Position numbers and translations under genes: made by a program
The notes under the pieces: model-generated
The model's database searches: none
What the model was told of the DNA's origin: nothing
What the model saw: the letters and a program-made list of their open reading frames with translations, nothing else
Origin: Gallionellaceae bacterium
GTDB lineage: Bacteria; Pseudomonadota; Gammaproteobacteria; Burkholderiales; Gallionellaceae
DNA: 7,603 bases
Direction of reading: 5' to 3'
Assembly (NCBI GenBank): GCA_947445045.1
Contig: CANFCA010000044.1
Location: forward strand, 1 to 7,603
Part shown: one piece after another, positions 1-7,311 of the stretch
Layout: each line of letters begins with the position of its first letter
Position numbering within the stretch: the stretch's first letter is position 1

Positions 1-636
1 AATGATGCCCGCTACCGCGTCACCACGCACGAATTTACTCGCGCCATCCATCGAGCCGTAGAAATCGGCTTCTTGAGAAATCTCGGCTCGACGTTGACGC
101 GCCACATCTTCACCAATCAGCCCTGCATTCAAATCAGCATCAATTGCCATCTGCTTACCCGGCATCGCATCCAAAGTGAAACGTGCGCCCACTTCGGCGA
201 TACGTCCCGCACCTTTGGTAATCACCACAAAATTGATGACCACCAAGATTGCAAAAACTACCAGACCAACCGCGTAATTGCCCCCCACCAAAAAATGACC
301 AAATGACTCGATCACCTTACCTGCCGCATCGGGACCTGTGTGACCTTCCAGCAATACGATGCGTGTTGAAGCCACGTTCAGCGACAGCCGCAACAACGTG
401 GTAATCAACAACACCGTGGGGAACACCGCGAAATCCAATGCGCGAGTGGTATTCATGCTAACCAGCAGTACCATGATGGCAACCGCGATATTGAAGGTAA
501 ACAGAATATCCAACAGGAATGGCGGAAGCGGTAGCACCATCATGCCCAGAATCATCACGATCAAAAGGGGCCCCGCCAAGCCGCGCACATCACCGCGCAT
601 CATCAGGTTTTTCAGGGTTTGCAGCAGATTTTCCAT
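1..636 (-). CDS. flhA: FlhA, flagellar type III export gate protein (N-terminal part, runs off the left edge)
   Basis: FlhA is the large inner-membrane subunit of the flagellar export gate; its membrane part couples proton flow to export and its cytoplasmic part docks substrate-chaperone complexes. The minus strand reads openly for 212 codons from an ATG at 636 to the window edge, about 30% of the usual ~690 residues. Seen: a short cytoplasmic N-terminus with MRGDVRG (13-19), hydrophobic segments near 20-45, 46-60, 66-82 and 118-139, the FHIPEP-family motif [13 protein letters not shown] (83-95), and the conserved loop KGAGRIAEV...[16 protein letters not shown] (141-173). The 'DADLNAG' form favours flagellar FlhA over virulence-type SctV. 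The start is backed by an AAGAGG ribosome site five bases upstream. No flhB lies immediately upstream, unlike the common flhB-flhA order. The C-terminal half is not visible. Confidence 0.96.
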   Translation of the reverse strand, partial: MENLLQTLKNLMMRGDVRGLAGPLLIVMILGMMVLPLPPFLLDILFTFNIAVAIMVLLVSMNTTRALDFAVFPTVLLITTLLRLSLNVASTRIVLLEGHTGPDAAGKVIESFGHFLVGGNYAVGLVVFAILVVINFVVITKGAGRIAEVGARFTLDAMPGKQMAIDADLNAGLIGEDVARQRRAEISQEADFYGSMDGASKFVRGDAVAGII

Positions 637-973
637 TCACGCCTCTTGATTGCCTTTGCGCTGAGCACCAAAAATGGCTCTCACATCGCACAGGCATTAT
701 CAATGGCGTGCAGTAATTCGAAGGTGAAAATAGAAGGAGTTTTCTACGGCTATTACGGATTTTGCTAGGGAAACGCTGATTAAGTTCCGCGGTTCATGGT
801 TAAGTAGTGACTTGGCATGGGGTTATCATGCTTAGTCAATAATTAGTAGTCTTATCAGAGCTTGTCGAACCATGAGTGGCGGAACTTATCGTTCAACGAG
901 TTAAATCGCATACCCTTCGACTAGCTCAGGGCGAACGGACTTATTCAGCATTACCATACTTCAATTCACCAAT
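637..973. other. Intergenic region between the hybrid kinase gene and flhA
   Basis: This 337-bp stretch follows the kinase stop codon and precedes flhA in the same (minus) direction. Bases 766-958 are foldback repeat copy A, described separately. The remaining 637-765 should hold the flhA leader and perhaps its promoter. I found no sigma-28 or sigma-54 consensus there, only a weak GATAAT-like hexamer on the minus strand without a good -35 box. No remnant of an flhB 3' end is readable in any frame, and there is no clear intrinsic terminator outside the repeat. Confidence 0.6.
766..958. repeat. Foldback intergenic repeat, copy A (MITE-like, divergent)
   Basis: The ends form imperfect terminal inverted repeats: 766-785 against 939-958, 16 of 20 bases complementary. 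Internally 782-801 pairs with 868-887 (17 of 20), 858-869 pairs with 916-927 (11 of 12), and a small hairpin joins 809-819 to 827-837. The termini resemble those of copies B and C (GCTGATTAAGT-type ends), but the inner sequence is mostly different; the small GACTTG...CTTAGTC hairpin is shared with copy C. It encodes no protein and has no visible target-site duplication. It resembles a non-autonomous mobile element or a family of palindromic intergenic repeats; I cannot name the family. Confidence 0.75.
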
Positions 974-3900
974 CTAGCGCCAGCGATACGCTTGTACCGC
1001 TAAAGTTAGCTCATCCAGCGCGGCTTCCAACTCAATCACCGCCGCTTGCAATTTGTTATCTTCCGCCAGTTTTCCTACCATTTCTGCCGCTTGGATTGAT
1101 CGCTCTGCGGCAAAGATGCTCACAATTCCCTTGATGGTATGAGCGCTGTGTTGTATCGATTTAACATCCCCTGAAATCAAGCCTTCCTTAATATTTTGCA
1201 AGTGTGGCGCGGTGTCGGTAAAAAATAATTTCACAATCTCATCGTACAATTCACGGCTGTTATCCATGAATTGGCGCGCTTTATCGAAATCGGCCACCGC
1301 TAATCGCGCTGCAACGATTGCTTCAGTTTTGACTTCAGCTTTAGTTGATGCTTTGGTTTCTGACTTGGCACTTTTCGCCAAATTATCCAGTGCGCGCCAC
1401 AACTCCTCGGTGTCGATAGGCTTGGTCAAGTAGCCATCCATGCCGTGACTAAAGCACTCTTCCCGCGCGCCCTGCATGGCATGAGCGGTCATCGCCACGA
1501 TAGGAATGTGCGTCCCTTTTTCTTGTTCTAATTTGCGTATGCGCTCGGTCGCTTCATAGCCATTCATTTCGGGCATATCGACATCCATCAAGATGGCATC
1601 AAACTGCCCTGCCTGCCAATGTTGCACCGCCTCAACACCATTGTTCGCCAAGGTAACCTGATGACCTAATTTTTCCAGCAAACGTATCGCCAATGATTGA
1701 TTCACCAAATTATCTTCTGCCAACAGCAATCTTAACTTGCTGCGATTCTCACGTAATGAATGCCGCGTAATCAGTGGCGTATCCTGATGCACAGGCATAC
1801 CCAATGCGCTCAACATAATGGCATCTAGCAACTCGGACTGCGACACGGGTTTAAGTAAGTAACTCGCCACACCCAGTTCGCGACACCGTGCTGCATGGCC
1901 GCGCTCGCCTTGCGAGGTAATCATCATCACCGTCGCTCTGACTTGTTCCGGATGTTCATTAATTCGCTCCGCCAAAGTAAAACCATCCATGCCTGGCATC
2001 TCCACATCCACTATCGCTAAAGCATAAGGATGACCGCTATCCGAGGCGCGCTCCAACTCAGCCAATGCTTCCGCGCCACTCGACACGATAGTTGGCAGCA
2101 TTTTCCAATGGCACAACATCTCATGCAGCAATGTGCAATTGGTTGCATTGTCATCCACCACCAAAACTGACATCCCCGCAACCTGCTCGGTGAGTCGATA
2201 TTGGGCAGCGGCATTACCCACGACGATCTGCATATCCAAAGTAAAGTGGAAGGTGCTTCCCTTACCCAGCTCGCTTTCTACTCCGATATGGCCGCCCATC
2301 AACTCAATCAATTGCGCTGAGATGGTCAAGCCTAAACCCGTGCCGCCGTATTTACGCGTGGTTGAAGTGTCAGCTTGTGAGAACGAGTCGAAAATCGTCT
2401 GAAACTTTTCGATGGGAATACCGATGCCGGTATCGCGCACACTAAAGCGCAGCCTTGCTTGATGCTCGGATAAGTGTTTCTCACACTGCACATCCACCAC
2501 CACCTCGCCCTTAGCCGTAAACTTGATGGCATTGCCTACCAAGTTGATGATGACTTGACGCATTCGACCCGGATCACCCATCAAACGGTCCGTCACATCA
2601 GGCGCGATGCGCAACAACAATTCCAATTTTTTCTGTTGCGCACGTACCGCCAAGGTTTTCAGCGTGTCACGCAACATGTGCTGTAAAGAAAATTCGATGG
2701 ATTCAATATCCATCTTGCCGGATTCGATTTTGGAAAAATCCAAAATGTCATTGATGATGTGCAGCAAAGCATCGGCAGAGGATTTAACCATGCCTAAGTG
2801 CTCGCGCTGCTCAGGTAACAGCTCGCTATCCAGTGCCAACTCCGTCATACCGATAATGCCATTCATCGGCGTACGAATCTCATGACTCATGTTAGCCAGG
2901 AAATCACTCTTGATCTTGCTTGCTTGCTCAGCAGCCTCTTTTGCATGGCGTAACGCCGCTTCTACCTGCTTGCGCTGCGTGATGTCACGCACGGTGGCTT
3001 GCAACACCGTCTTACCGTCCAGAAACATCGTATTCAGCAATACCTCCGCATCAAATCGTTGTGCATTATCCGCACGCTGATGCACCCACTCGAAACGGTT
3101 ACTGCCATTTTTCATGGCAATGTCAATTTGTCGGCCAGCCAAGGTCATTGAATCCATTCCCGCTGGCTGTATCTCAGGCGATAGTTGTGCAGGATGATAG
3201 CTACAGAATTCTTTTTTCGACTGACAACCAAAAGTGCTTAACGCTGCAATGTTGCAATCGAAAAATCCCTTGTCATCGAGCAACATGACTGCATCACTAG
3301 TGGAGTCATACAAGGTACGCAGCTTCACCTCGGATTTATACAATGCATCCTCTGCCCGTTTTCGTTCGGAGATGTCCTCGTTCGTTCCTGTCATGCGCAG
3401 CGGGTTACCCGACTCATCACGTTCTGCCACCTTGCCATGAGTTTGCACCCAAGCCCATTCTCCATCAGTACGGGCTACCCGAAATTCCGCTGAATAGATG
3501 AGTGAGTCGCCTTTGAGGGCGGCTTCAAGATTGGCAACCAAATTTGACTGATCTTGCGGATGAACCTTATCCAGCAATTGTGAAGAACTAACCGTAATCT
3601 CTTTCTGCTCATCGCCCATCATCAATGACCAACGGTCACTCATATACACTTGATCTTGGACAATATCCCAGTCCCACAACGCCATATTAGAACCTTCCAA
3701 CGCGAGGTTCAGGCGCTCCTGTGCTGTTCTAATGGCAAGCTCATTTTGCTTGCGTTCGGTAATATCGTTGCGGATAGAAATGTAACGTTGCGGTTTACCC
3801 CAGCCATCCTTGTATGGAACAATAGTGGACACTACCCAGTAATAACTGCCATCCTTGCGGCGATTGCGTATCTCTCCTTGCCATATCTGCCCGCTGGAAA

Positions 3901-4714
3901 TCGTCTGCCACATTTGCGTAAAAAACTCACGCGGGTGATAACCAGAATTCAAAATACGATGATTTTTCCCCAGTAACTCCTCTGAGCTATATTGACTGAT
4001 CTCACTAAACTTACTATTGGCATAAATGATATTGCCACTCAAGTCTGCGATACTGACGATGGTGTGCTGGTCGAGTGCGAAGTTTTGAAACTCCAATTCA
4101 CTCAATGTTGCTCTAAGATTTTCATACGCCACGCGCAGATTATCTTCAGTTTGCTGACGCAGACGCATATCTTGAAACGACACCAACGCACCTATGATCA
4201 CACCCTCTTGGATGATAGGTCTTGATCGGCACTCAACCGGAATCAAAATTCCATTTTTAGCGGGAAAGTGGCTTTGACATTCAATTGGCTCGCCACTTCT
4301 CATCACACGAAATTGCGGCAACTGCTCTGCTAAATACAGAGAACCATCGGGCAAATGCTGTTGAGCATTTTCATGCATCAATTTACCGATCAACTCGCGC
4401 TCTTTCCAACCCAGCACGTGTTCGGCTGCGGAATTCATAAAAGTGATCTGACCTTCAGCGTTGGTGGCATAGACCCCATCACTTAGCGTATCCAATAAGG
4501 TGCGCGTCATCTCGGCATTCTGCGCACGCAAGTGTTCATTTGCGGCATTCAACTCGCGCGTATTGACGGTCAGCGCATTTTGCAACAGCCGATGCTCTCG
4601 CTCTACATCGTGATAGTAACTATCCACGACATTAAAAAATGATTGCAACGTTTCATCCGCCAAAAAATCCTTACCAAAATGACGGGAAATTTGCCGCTCA
4701 AGCAAGCGATGCAT
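974..4714 (-). CDS. Multi-PAS hybrid sensor histidine kinase with two receivers and an Hpt domain
   Basis: Cytosolic sensor kinase for a multistep phosphorelay: 1246 residues, no signal peptide or membrane helix. Domain order: an N-terminal helical region (1-70) starting MHRLLERQI, of a type I recall in kinases encoded beside FIST proteins; four PAS/PAC units (about 70-188, 212-325, 331-455, 462-585), the second to fourth ending in DIxxRK-type motifs; HisKA (about 601-667) with His611 in SHEIRTP; HATPase (about 709-830) with N-box N724/N728, G1 box DTGIGI (761-766) and G2 box GGTGLGL; receiver 1 (848-970; D854/D855, D903, T933, K955); receiver 2 (995-1110; E1000/D1001, D1044, T1076, K1098); a Lys/Ala/Glu-rich linker (1114-1133); and Hpt with His1192 in AHTIKG. 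All catalytic residues are present. The ATG lies seven bases after the FIST stop codon, with a weak AGG overlapping that stop, so translation is probably coupled. The PAS ligand or cofactor cannot be told. The partner is probably the HD-GYP regulator upstream. Confidence 0.95.
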   Translation of the reverse strand: MHRLLERQISRHFGKDFLADETLQSFFNVVDSYYHDVEREHRLLQNALTVNTRELNAANEHLRAQNAEMTRTLLDTLSDGVYATNAEGQITFMNSAAEHVLGWKERELIGKLMHENAQQHLPDGSLYLAEQLPQFRVMRSGEPIECQSHFPAKNGILIPVECRSRPIIQEGVIIGALVSFQDMRLRQQTEDNLRVAYENLRATLSELEFQNFALDQHTIVSIADLSGNIIYANSKFSEISQYSSEELLGKNHRILNSGYHPREFFTQMWQTISSGQIWQGEIRNRRKDGSYYWVVSTIVPYKDGWGKPQRYISIRNDITERKQNELAIRTAQERLNLALEGSNMALWDWDIVQDQVYMSDRWSLMMGDEQKEITVSSSQLLDKVHPQDQSNLVANLEAALKGDSLIYSAEFRVARTDGEWAWVQTHGKVAERDESGNPLRMTGTNEDISERKRAEDALYKSEVKLRTLYDSTSDAVMLLDDKGFFDCNIAALSTFGCQSKKEFCSYHPAQLSPEIQPAGMDSMTLAGRQIDIAMKNGSNRFEWVHQRADNAQRFDAEVLLNTMFLDGKTVLQATVRDITQRKQVEAALRHAKEAAEQASKIKSDFLANMSHEIRTPMNGIIGMTELALDSELLPEQREHLGMVKSSADALLHIINDILDFSKIESGKMDIESIEFSLQHMLRDTLKTLAVRAQQKKLELLLRIAPDVTDRLMGDPGRMRQVIINLVGNAIKFTAKGEVVVDVQCEKHLSEHQARLRFSVRDTGIGIPIEKFQTIFDSFSQADTSTTRKYGGTGLGLTISAQLIELMGGHIGVESELGKGSTFHFTLDMQIVVGNAAAQYRLTEQVAGMSVLVVDDNATNCTLLHEMLCHWKMLPTIVSSGAEALAELERASDSGHPYALAIVDVEMPGMDGFTLAERINEHPEQVRATVMMITSQGERGHAARCRELGVASYLLKPVSQSELLDAIMLSALGMPVHQDTPLITRHSLRENRSKLRLLLAEDNLVNQSLAIRLLEKLGHQVTLANNGVEAVQHWQAGQFDAILMDVDMPEMNGYEATERIRKLEQEKGTHIPIVAMTAHAMQGAREECFSHGMDGYLTKPIDTEELWRALDNLAKSAKSETKASTKAEVKTEAIVAARLAVADFDKARQFMDNSRELYDEIVKLFFTDTAPHLQNIKEGLISGDVKSIQHSAHTIKGIVSIFAAERSIQAAEMVGKLAEDNKLQAAVIELEAALDELTLAVQAYRWR

Positions 4715-4721
4715 AACAGGC

Positions 4722-5837
4722 CTATTCGTAGAGAGTGGTCAAGGTCATCGTCTGATTATGTAACTGACACTGCAAAATATCGCTAAATGGTGCTAATTCG
4801 CCATAAGAATAAAATCCGCTCACTAAGGTGGCATCGCCCAGTTTTTCGTGCACGATATCCAACTCCTCCTCAGTCAACTTACCCATCACCCAACGTCTGC
4901 CGACACAACTGACTACCAAACACAAACCCACTGTGCTCGGGCTGGCAGGCTGCGCGGCCTCGGCGGCCAAGCCCGCGCTGTCGATCAAACTATCCAAGTT
5001 AGTCAGCATCAATTTGCAAAGGTACCCTTGCGGTACATCACCGGCAAAAGTCAGGCTACGTTCTGCTTCGTTCACAGCCATTAAAGTGCGGGTCAATGCC
5101 CTATCCTGCTTGGTTGCTTGTATGCTCAAGGGGAAGCGCAGCCCGCTAATCGGGAGCTCATTGGCTTGATCACCCAAATATCTTTTATACAAATCCAAGG
5201 CAGGCTCACCGTCGATTTCATACACCACACTGCCCACCGATTTGGTCACGACCCGCTCTGTACCGAACTCTTCCCATCCCGCAAAACAGCCGCTTTTGAT
5301 AACTACGTCACCGTAAAATCCCAACGCTGCGACACAACCCGTTCGAGCGGGCGCATCTGCCATCACCCACGTTGTGCCGAAACGTGTGCCATCCCCCGCC
5401 AATCCACCGGTAATCGCAAACCCTGCTTGATTCAATCCTTGCGAAAGGCCACTACCGTTGATTTGCAAACCATCAGACAAGACAAAGACATGACGCAAAT
5501 CAGCAGCGGTGAGTTCCGCCATCAGCTTCACACCCAACTCATTCGGGGAAACATCGGGTGCAATATCTGCCTGAGCCAACTTAACTTTAGCGCGCTCCAA
5601 TTTGACCACGGTTGCCACCATCCCCTCATCACTGATCTCGCCACCCAGCACATTGCCCGATGTTGAGCAGCCCAAAATACGGGCTTGCGGGAACATGCCG
5701 CGCAACTCCTGATAGCACGCTGCAGTTTTAAAGTAATCCGTATCAGCGAATACTAAAACAACATCAGCAACGGCGGAAAAGCTGGGTATCGTTTCCCAGC
5801 CTTTTTTATCGAACCAACTAATCTGATTGATTTGCAT
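4722..5837 (-). CDS. FIST-domain (FIST_N and FIST_C) signal transduction protein
   Basis: FIST proteins are predicted intracellular sensors of small ligands, proposed from genome context to be amino acids or similar; few have been tested. The 371-residue product, typical for a stand-alone FIST protein, has no signal peptide or membrane helix. FIST_N covers about 24-215, with VVLVFAD near 26-32, GCSTSGNV (56-63) and ITGGLAGDG (142-150). FIST_C covers about 216-350 and ends in the characteristic GFYSYGELAP (341-350). The ATG at 5837 is preceded by AGGAGA at 5847-5852, nine bases away, a good ribosome site. The gene is followed after seven bases by the PAS hybrid kinase, the classical FIST partner, so the two very likely form one operon and one sensor complex. 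Its promoter is not evident: repeat copy B begins 26 bases upstream, and a TATAAA near 5857 is too close to the ribosome site to serve as a -10 box. Confidence 0.93.
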   Translation of the reverse strand: MQINQISWFDKKGWETIPSFSAVADVVLVFADTDYFKTAACYQELRGMFPQARILGCSTSGNVLGGEISDEGMVATVVKLERAKVKLAQADIAPDVSPNELGVKLMAELTAADLRHVFVLSDGLQINGSGLSQGLNQAGFAITGGLAGDGTRFGTTWVMADAPARTGCVAALGFYGDVVIKSGCFAGWEEFGTERVVTKSVGSVVYEIDGEPALDLYKRYLGDQANELPISGLRFPLSIQATKQDRALTRTLMAVNEAERSLTFAGDVPQGYLCKLMLTNLDSLIDSAGLAAEAAQPASPSTVGLCLVVSCVGRRWVMGKLTEEELDIVHEKLGDATLVSGFYSYGELAPFSDILQCQLHNQTMTLTTLYE

Positions 5838-6082
5838 AAACTATTCTCTCCTGATTTATATTTTTAAGAAAACGCTGACTAAGTCCCAACTATGCTTCGA
5901 TACATTTCCCGTTCGTCCTGATAAGTATTGGCTTAGACGTAGTTTCTTTGCGTCTTAGTCCAATACTTAGTAGCCCCATCGGTGCCGCGCGTAGCGCGGT
6001 GTATCGAAGGAGTGAACGGGAAACACTCAGCACGAACGGATTTATTCGGCATTTCCTTAATTGATATGTGTTTCATTCGTGG
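5838..6082. other. Intergenic region between the HD-GYP and FIST genes
   Basis: The 245 bases between two co-oriented genes are mostly repeat copy B (5864-6060). Only 22 bases separate the HD-GYP stop codon from the repeat, and 26 separate the repeat from the FIST start. No separate terminator or sigma-28 promoter was found. Transcription from the HD-GYP gene either reads through the repeat or ends in it; the sequence does not decide which. Confidence 0.6.
5864..6060. repeat. Foldback intergenic repeat, copy B (MITE-like)
   Basis: A 197-bp element with terminal inverted repeats 5864-5886 and 6038-6060 (18 of 23 complementary). Inside are perfect inverted repeats X/X' (5895-5904 with 6000-6009, CTTCGATACA) and Y/Y' (5905-5914 with 6014-6023, TTTCCCGTTC). 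There is also a long hairpin between 5923-5939 and 5951-5968, and a CCGCGC-GTA-GCGCGG hairpin at 5985-5999. The order X, Y, X', Y' is not nested. Its right half is closely similar to that of copy C (compare 5982-6060 with 7430-7507). It has no coding capacity and no obvious target-site duplication. It probably descends from a non-autonomous mobile element; the family is not identified. Confidence 0.85.
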
Positions 6083-7141
6083 CTAAGCGGCCGCACAATG
6101 TTTGAATTCATCCACCTCATCGGTGAATTGATTTTTGATTTGTAATATCTGCTCAAAATCGGCAAAGAATGCCTCCACGCAAGCGGGATCAAAATGCTTA
6201 CCGGATCCATCGCGCAACAATTGTGATGCCTGCTCAACACTCCACGCGCGTTTGTAAGGGCGTTCCGAAGTCAATGCATCGAACACGTCTGCCACCGCTA
6301 CGATTCGTCCGAATATCGGAATGGCCTTTCCAACCAAGCCACGCGGATAACCGCTTCCATCAAATTTTTCGTGATGCGTGTAGGCAATCTCTGCTGCCAC
6401 TTTAAGCAAAGGCGAGCTACTGGTTCTCAGCACTTCATAACCAATCTCGGCATGCTGTTTCATGATGGTAAATTCTTCGTCGGTGAGTTTGCCCGGCTTC
6501 AACAAAATCACATCCGGTGTACCCACCTTACCAATGTCATGCATCGGTGCCGCCGCCAACAACAAGTTTTGCTGGCCGATAGACAAGCCCAAGTGTTGCG
6601 CGATGTGCTTGGAGTAATGCGCCATGCGCAAGATGTGCGCACCTGTTTCCGGATCACGGTATTCAGCGGCTTTTGCCAAACAAAAAATTGTTTCACGCTC
6701 CTGTTCGACAATTTGCGCGGTGGCCATACGAACTTCTTCAGCTAGCCAGCTTGCCCGATTAGCTAAATATTTATTGCTTTGTCTCAACGCCAACATGTTT
6801 TTAGCGCGTGCCAAAAACTCTATGTTATCCAGCGGCTTATTCAGGAAATCAGTCACGCCCTTTTGCAACGCCTGATGTCGCAACTCTGTCTCATGGTTGG
6901 CCGTCACCATCAACACTGGGATATCTGAATATTTTTCACGGAATTTTTCAGCCAGTTCAATCCCGCTCATTTCCGGCATCATGTAGTCCACGATCACCAA
7001 ATCAGGCTCATTGGCCAAACACCAATCCAGCGCCACTAAGGGATCGACAAAACATACAGGTTCACAATCAGGTAGCTTCAGCACGAGGTGCTGCAACAAC
7101 GTCACATTGATTAGCGCATCATCAATTATTACGACTTTCAT
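6083..7141 (-). CDS. Response regulator with receiver and HD-GYP domains, probable cyclic-di-GMP phosphodiesterase (RpfG-like)
   Basis: Proteins of this type hydrolyse cyclic-di-GMP when the receiver is phosphorylated, lowering the second messenger and usually favouring motility over biofilm. From the chosen start it has 352 residues. The receiver (about 1-118) shows D7/D8, acceptor D52 in VDYMMPEMSG, T80 and K102. A helical linker (about 118-150) leads to HD-GYP (about 150-335), with H169, HDIGK (201-205), H230, HHEKFDGSGYP (256-266) and D285/D288. The full signature is intact, so activity is expected. The ATG at 7141 is preferred because GGGAGG lies four bases upstream; the reading frame also extends to an ATG at 7153 and a TTG at 7162, but these overlap or precede that ribosome site. 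A strong sigma-28-type promoter precedes it. The nearby FIST/hybrid kinase pair could supply its phosphate through the Hpt domain (inference). Confidence 0.94.
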   Translation of the reverse strand: MKVVIIDDALINVTLLQHLVLKLPDCEPVCFVDPLVALDWCLANEPDLVIVDYMMPEMSGIELAEKFREKYSDIPVLMVTANHETELRHQALQKGVTDFLNKPLDNIEFLARAKNMLALRQSNKYLANRASWLAEEVRMATAQIVEQERETIFCLAKAAEYRDPETGAHILRMAHYSKHIAQHLGLSIGQQNLLLAAAPMHDIGKVGTPDVILLKPGKLTDEEFTIMKQHAEIGYEVLRTSSSPLLKVAAEIAYTHHEKFDGSGYPRGLVGKAIPIFGRIVAVADVFDALTSERPYKRAWSVEQASQLLRDGSGKHFDPACVEAFFADFEQILQIKNQFTDEVDEFKHCAAA

Positions 7142-7145
7142 TTCG

Positions 7146-7151
7146 CCTCCC
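7146..7151 (-). promoter_or_regulatory. Ribosome binding site that fixes the HD-GYP start
   Basis: GGGAGG on the minus strand is followed by CGAA and then the ATG at 7141. It overlaps the alternative ATG at 7153, which makes the longer starts unlikely. The chosen protein begins MKVVIIDD, exactly where receiver domains normally begin. Confidence 0.8.
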
Positions 7152-7182
7152 ATCAACGGCAATTATTTGATGCTCTTTAAAC

Positions 7183-7209
7183 ATATCGGCAGGGTTTAAA
7201 TTTTCTTTA
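7183..7209 (-). promoter_or_regulatory. Probable sigma-28 (FliA) promoter for the HD-GYP response regulator gene
   Basis: On the minus strand the sequence is TAAAGAAA (7209-7202), an 11-base spacer (7201-7191), then GCCGATAT (7190-7183). The enterobacterial FliA consensus is TAAAGTTT, 11 bases, GCCGATAA. The spacer is exact, the core TAAA is complete and 7 of 8 bases match in the -10 element. Transcription would start near 7176, giving a leader of about 35 bases before the ATG at 7141. This places the gene, and possibly the FIST/kinase pair behind it, in the late flagellar class. Confidence 0.8.
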
Positions 7210-7256
7210 GTCCAACTTTTCAGACAGGATTAAGCACACCGAAAATGACGGCTTGT

Positions 7257-7291
7257 GCTCGCGAAAGTGCTTCGCGAGCAAGCTCGCTCCT
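7257..7291. repeat. REP-like palindromic repeat
   Basis: GCTCGCGAA (7257-7265) pairs perfectly with TTCGCGAGC (7271-7279) around a five-base loop. The second arm can instead pair with the following GCTCGC (7282-7287). The text GCGAGCAAGCTCGCTCC resembles REP sequences known from Pseudomonas and other proteobacteria. It lies between the divergent HD-GYP and anmK genes, on the anmK side of the sigma-28 promoter. No function is evident. Confidence 0.6.
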
Positions 7292-7311
7292 ATAGAAGGT
7301 TTTGTACTAAT

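Noticed and set aside
1..636. Virulence-type type III secretion export protein (SctV) instead of FlhA
   Set aside because: The N-terminal sequence and the DADLNAG loop fit flagellar FlhA better, and the neighbouring sigma-28-controlled gene supports a flagellar context.
5118..5666. 182-codon open frame on the plus strand
   Set aside because: It lies entirely antisense to the FIST gene, has no recognisable domain and reads like low-quality shadow sequence rich in His, Arg and Gln.
5853..5860. TATAAA as the -10 box of the FIST gene
   Set aside because: Transcription would start inside or after the ribosome site, and no matching -35 box is found.
6038..6060. GCCGAATAA in the terminus of copy B as a second sigma-28 -10 box for FIST
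   Set aside because: It carries an extra base against GCCGATAA, no TAAA box lies 11 bases upstream, and it is about 200 bases from the gene; it is simply part of the repeat end.
6371..6745. 124-codon plus-strand open frame
   Set aside because: It is antisense to the HD-GYP domain, whose signature motifs are unmistakable on the other strand.
7142..7162. Longer HD-GYP protein starting at TTG 7162 or ATG 7153
   Set aside because: The GGGAGG ribosome site overlaps or follows these starts and is correctly placed only for the ATG at 7141, where receiver homology begins.
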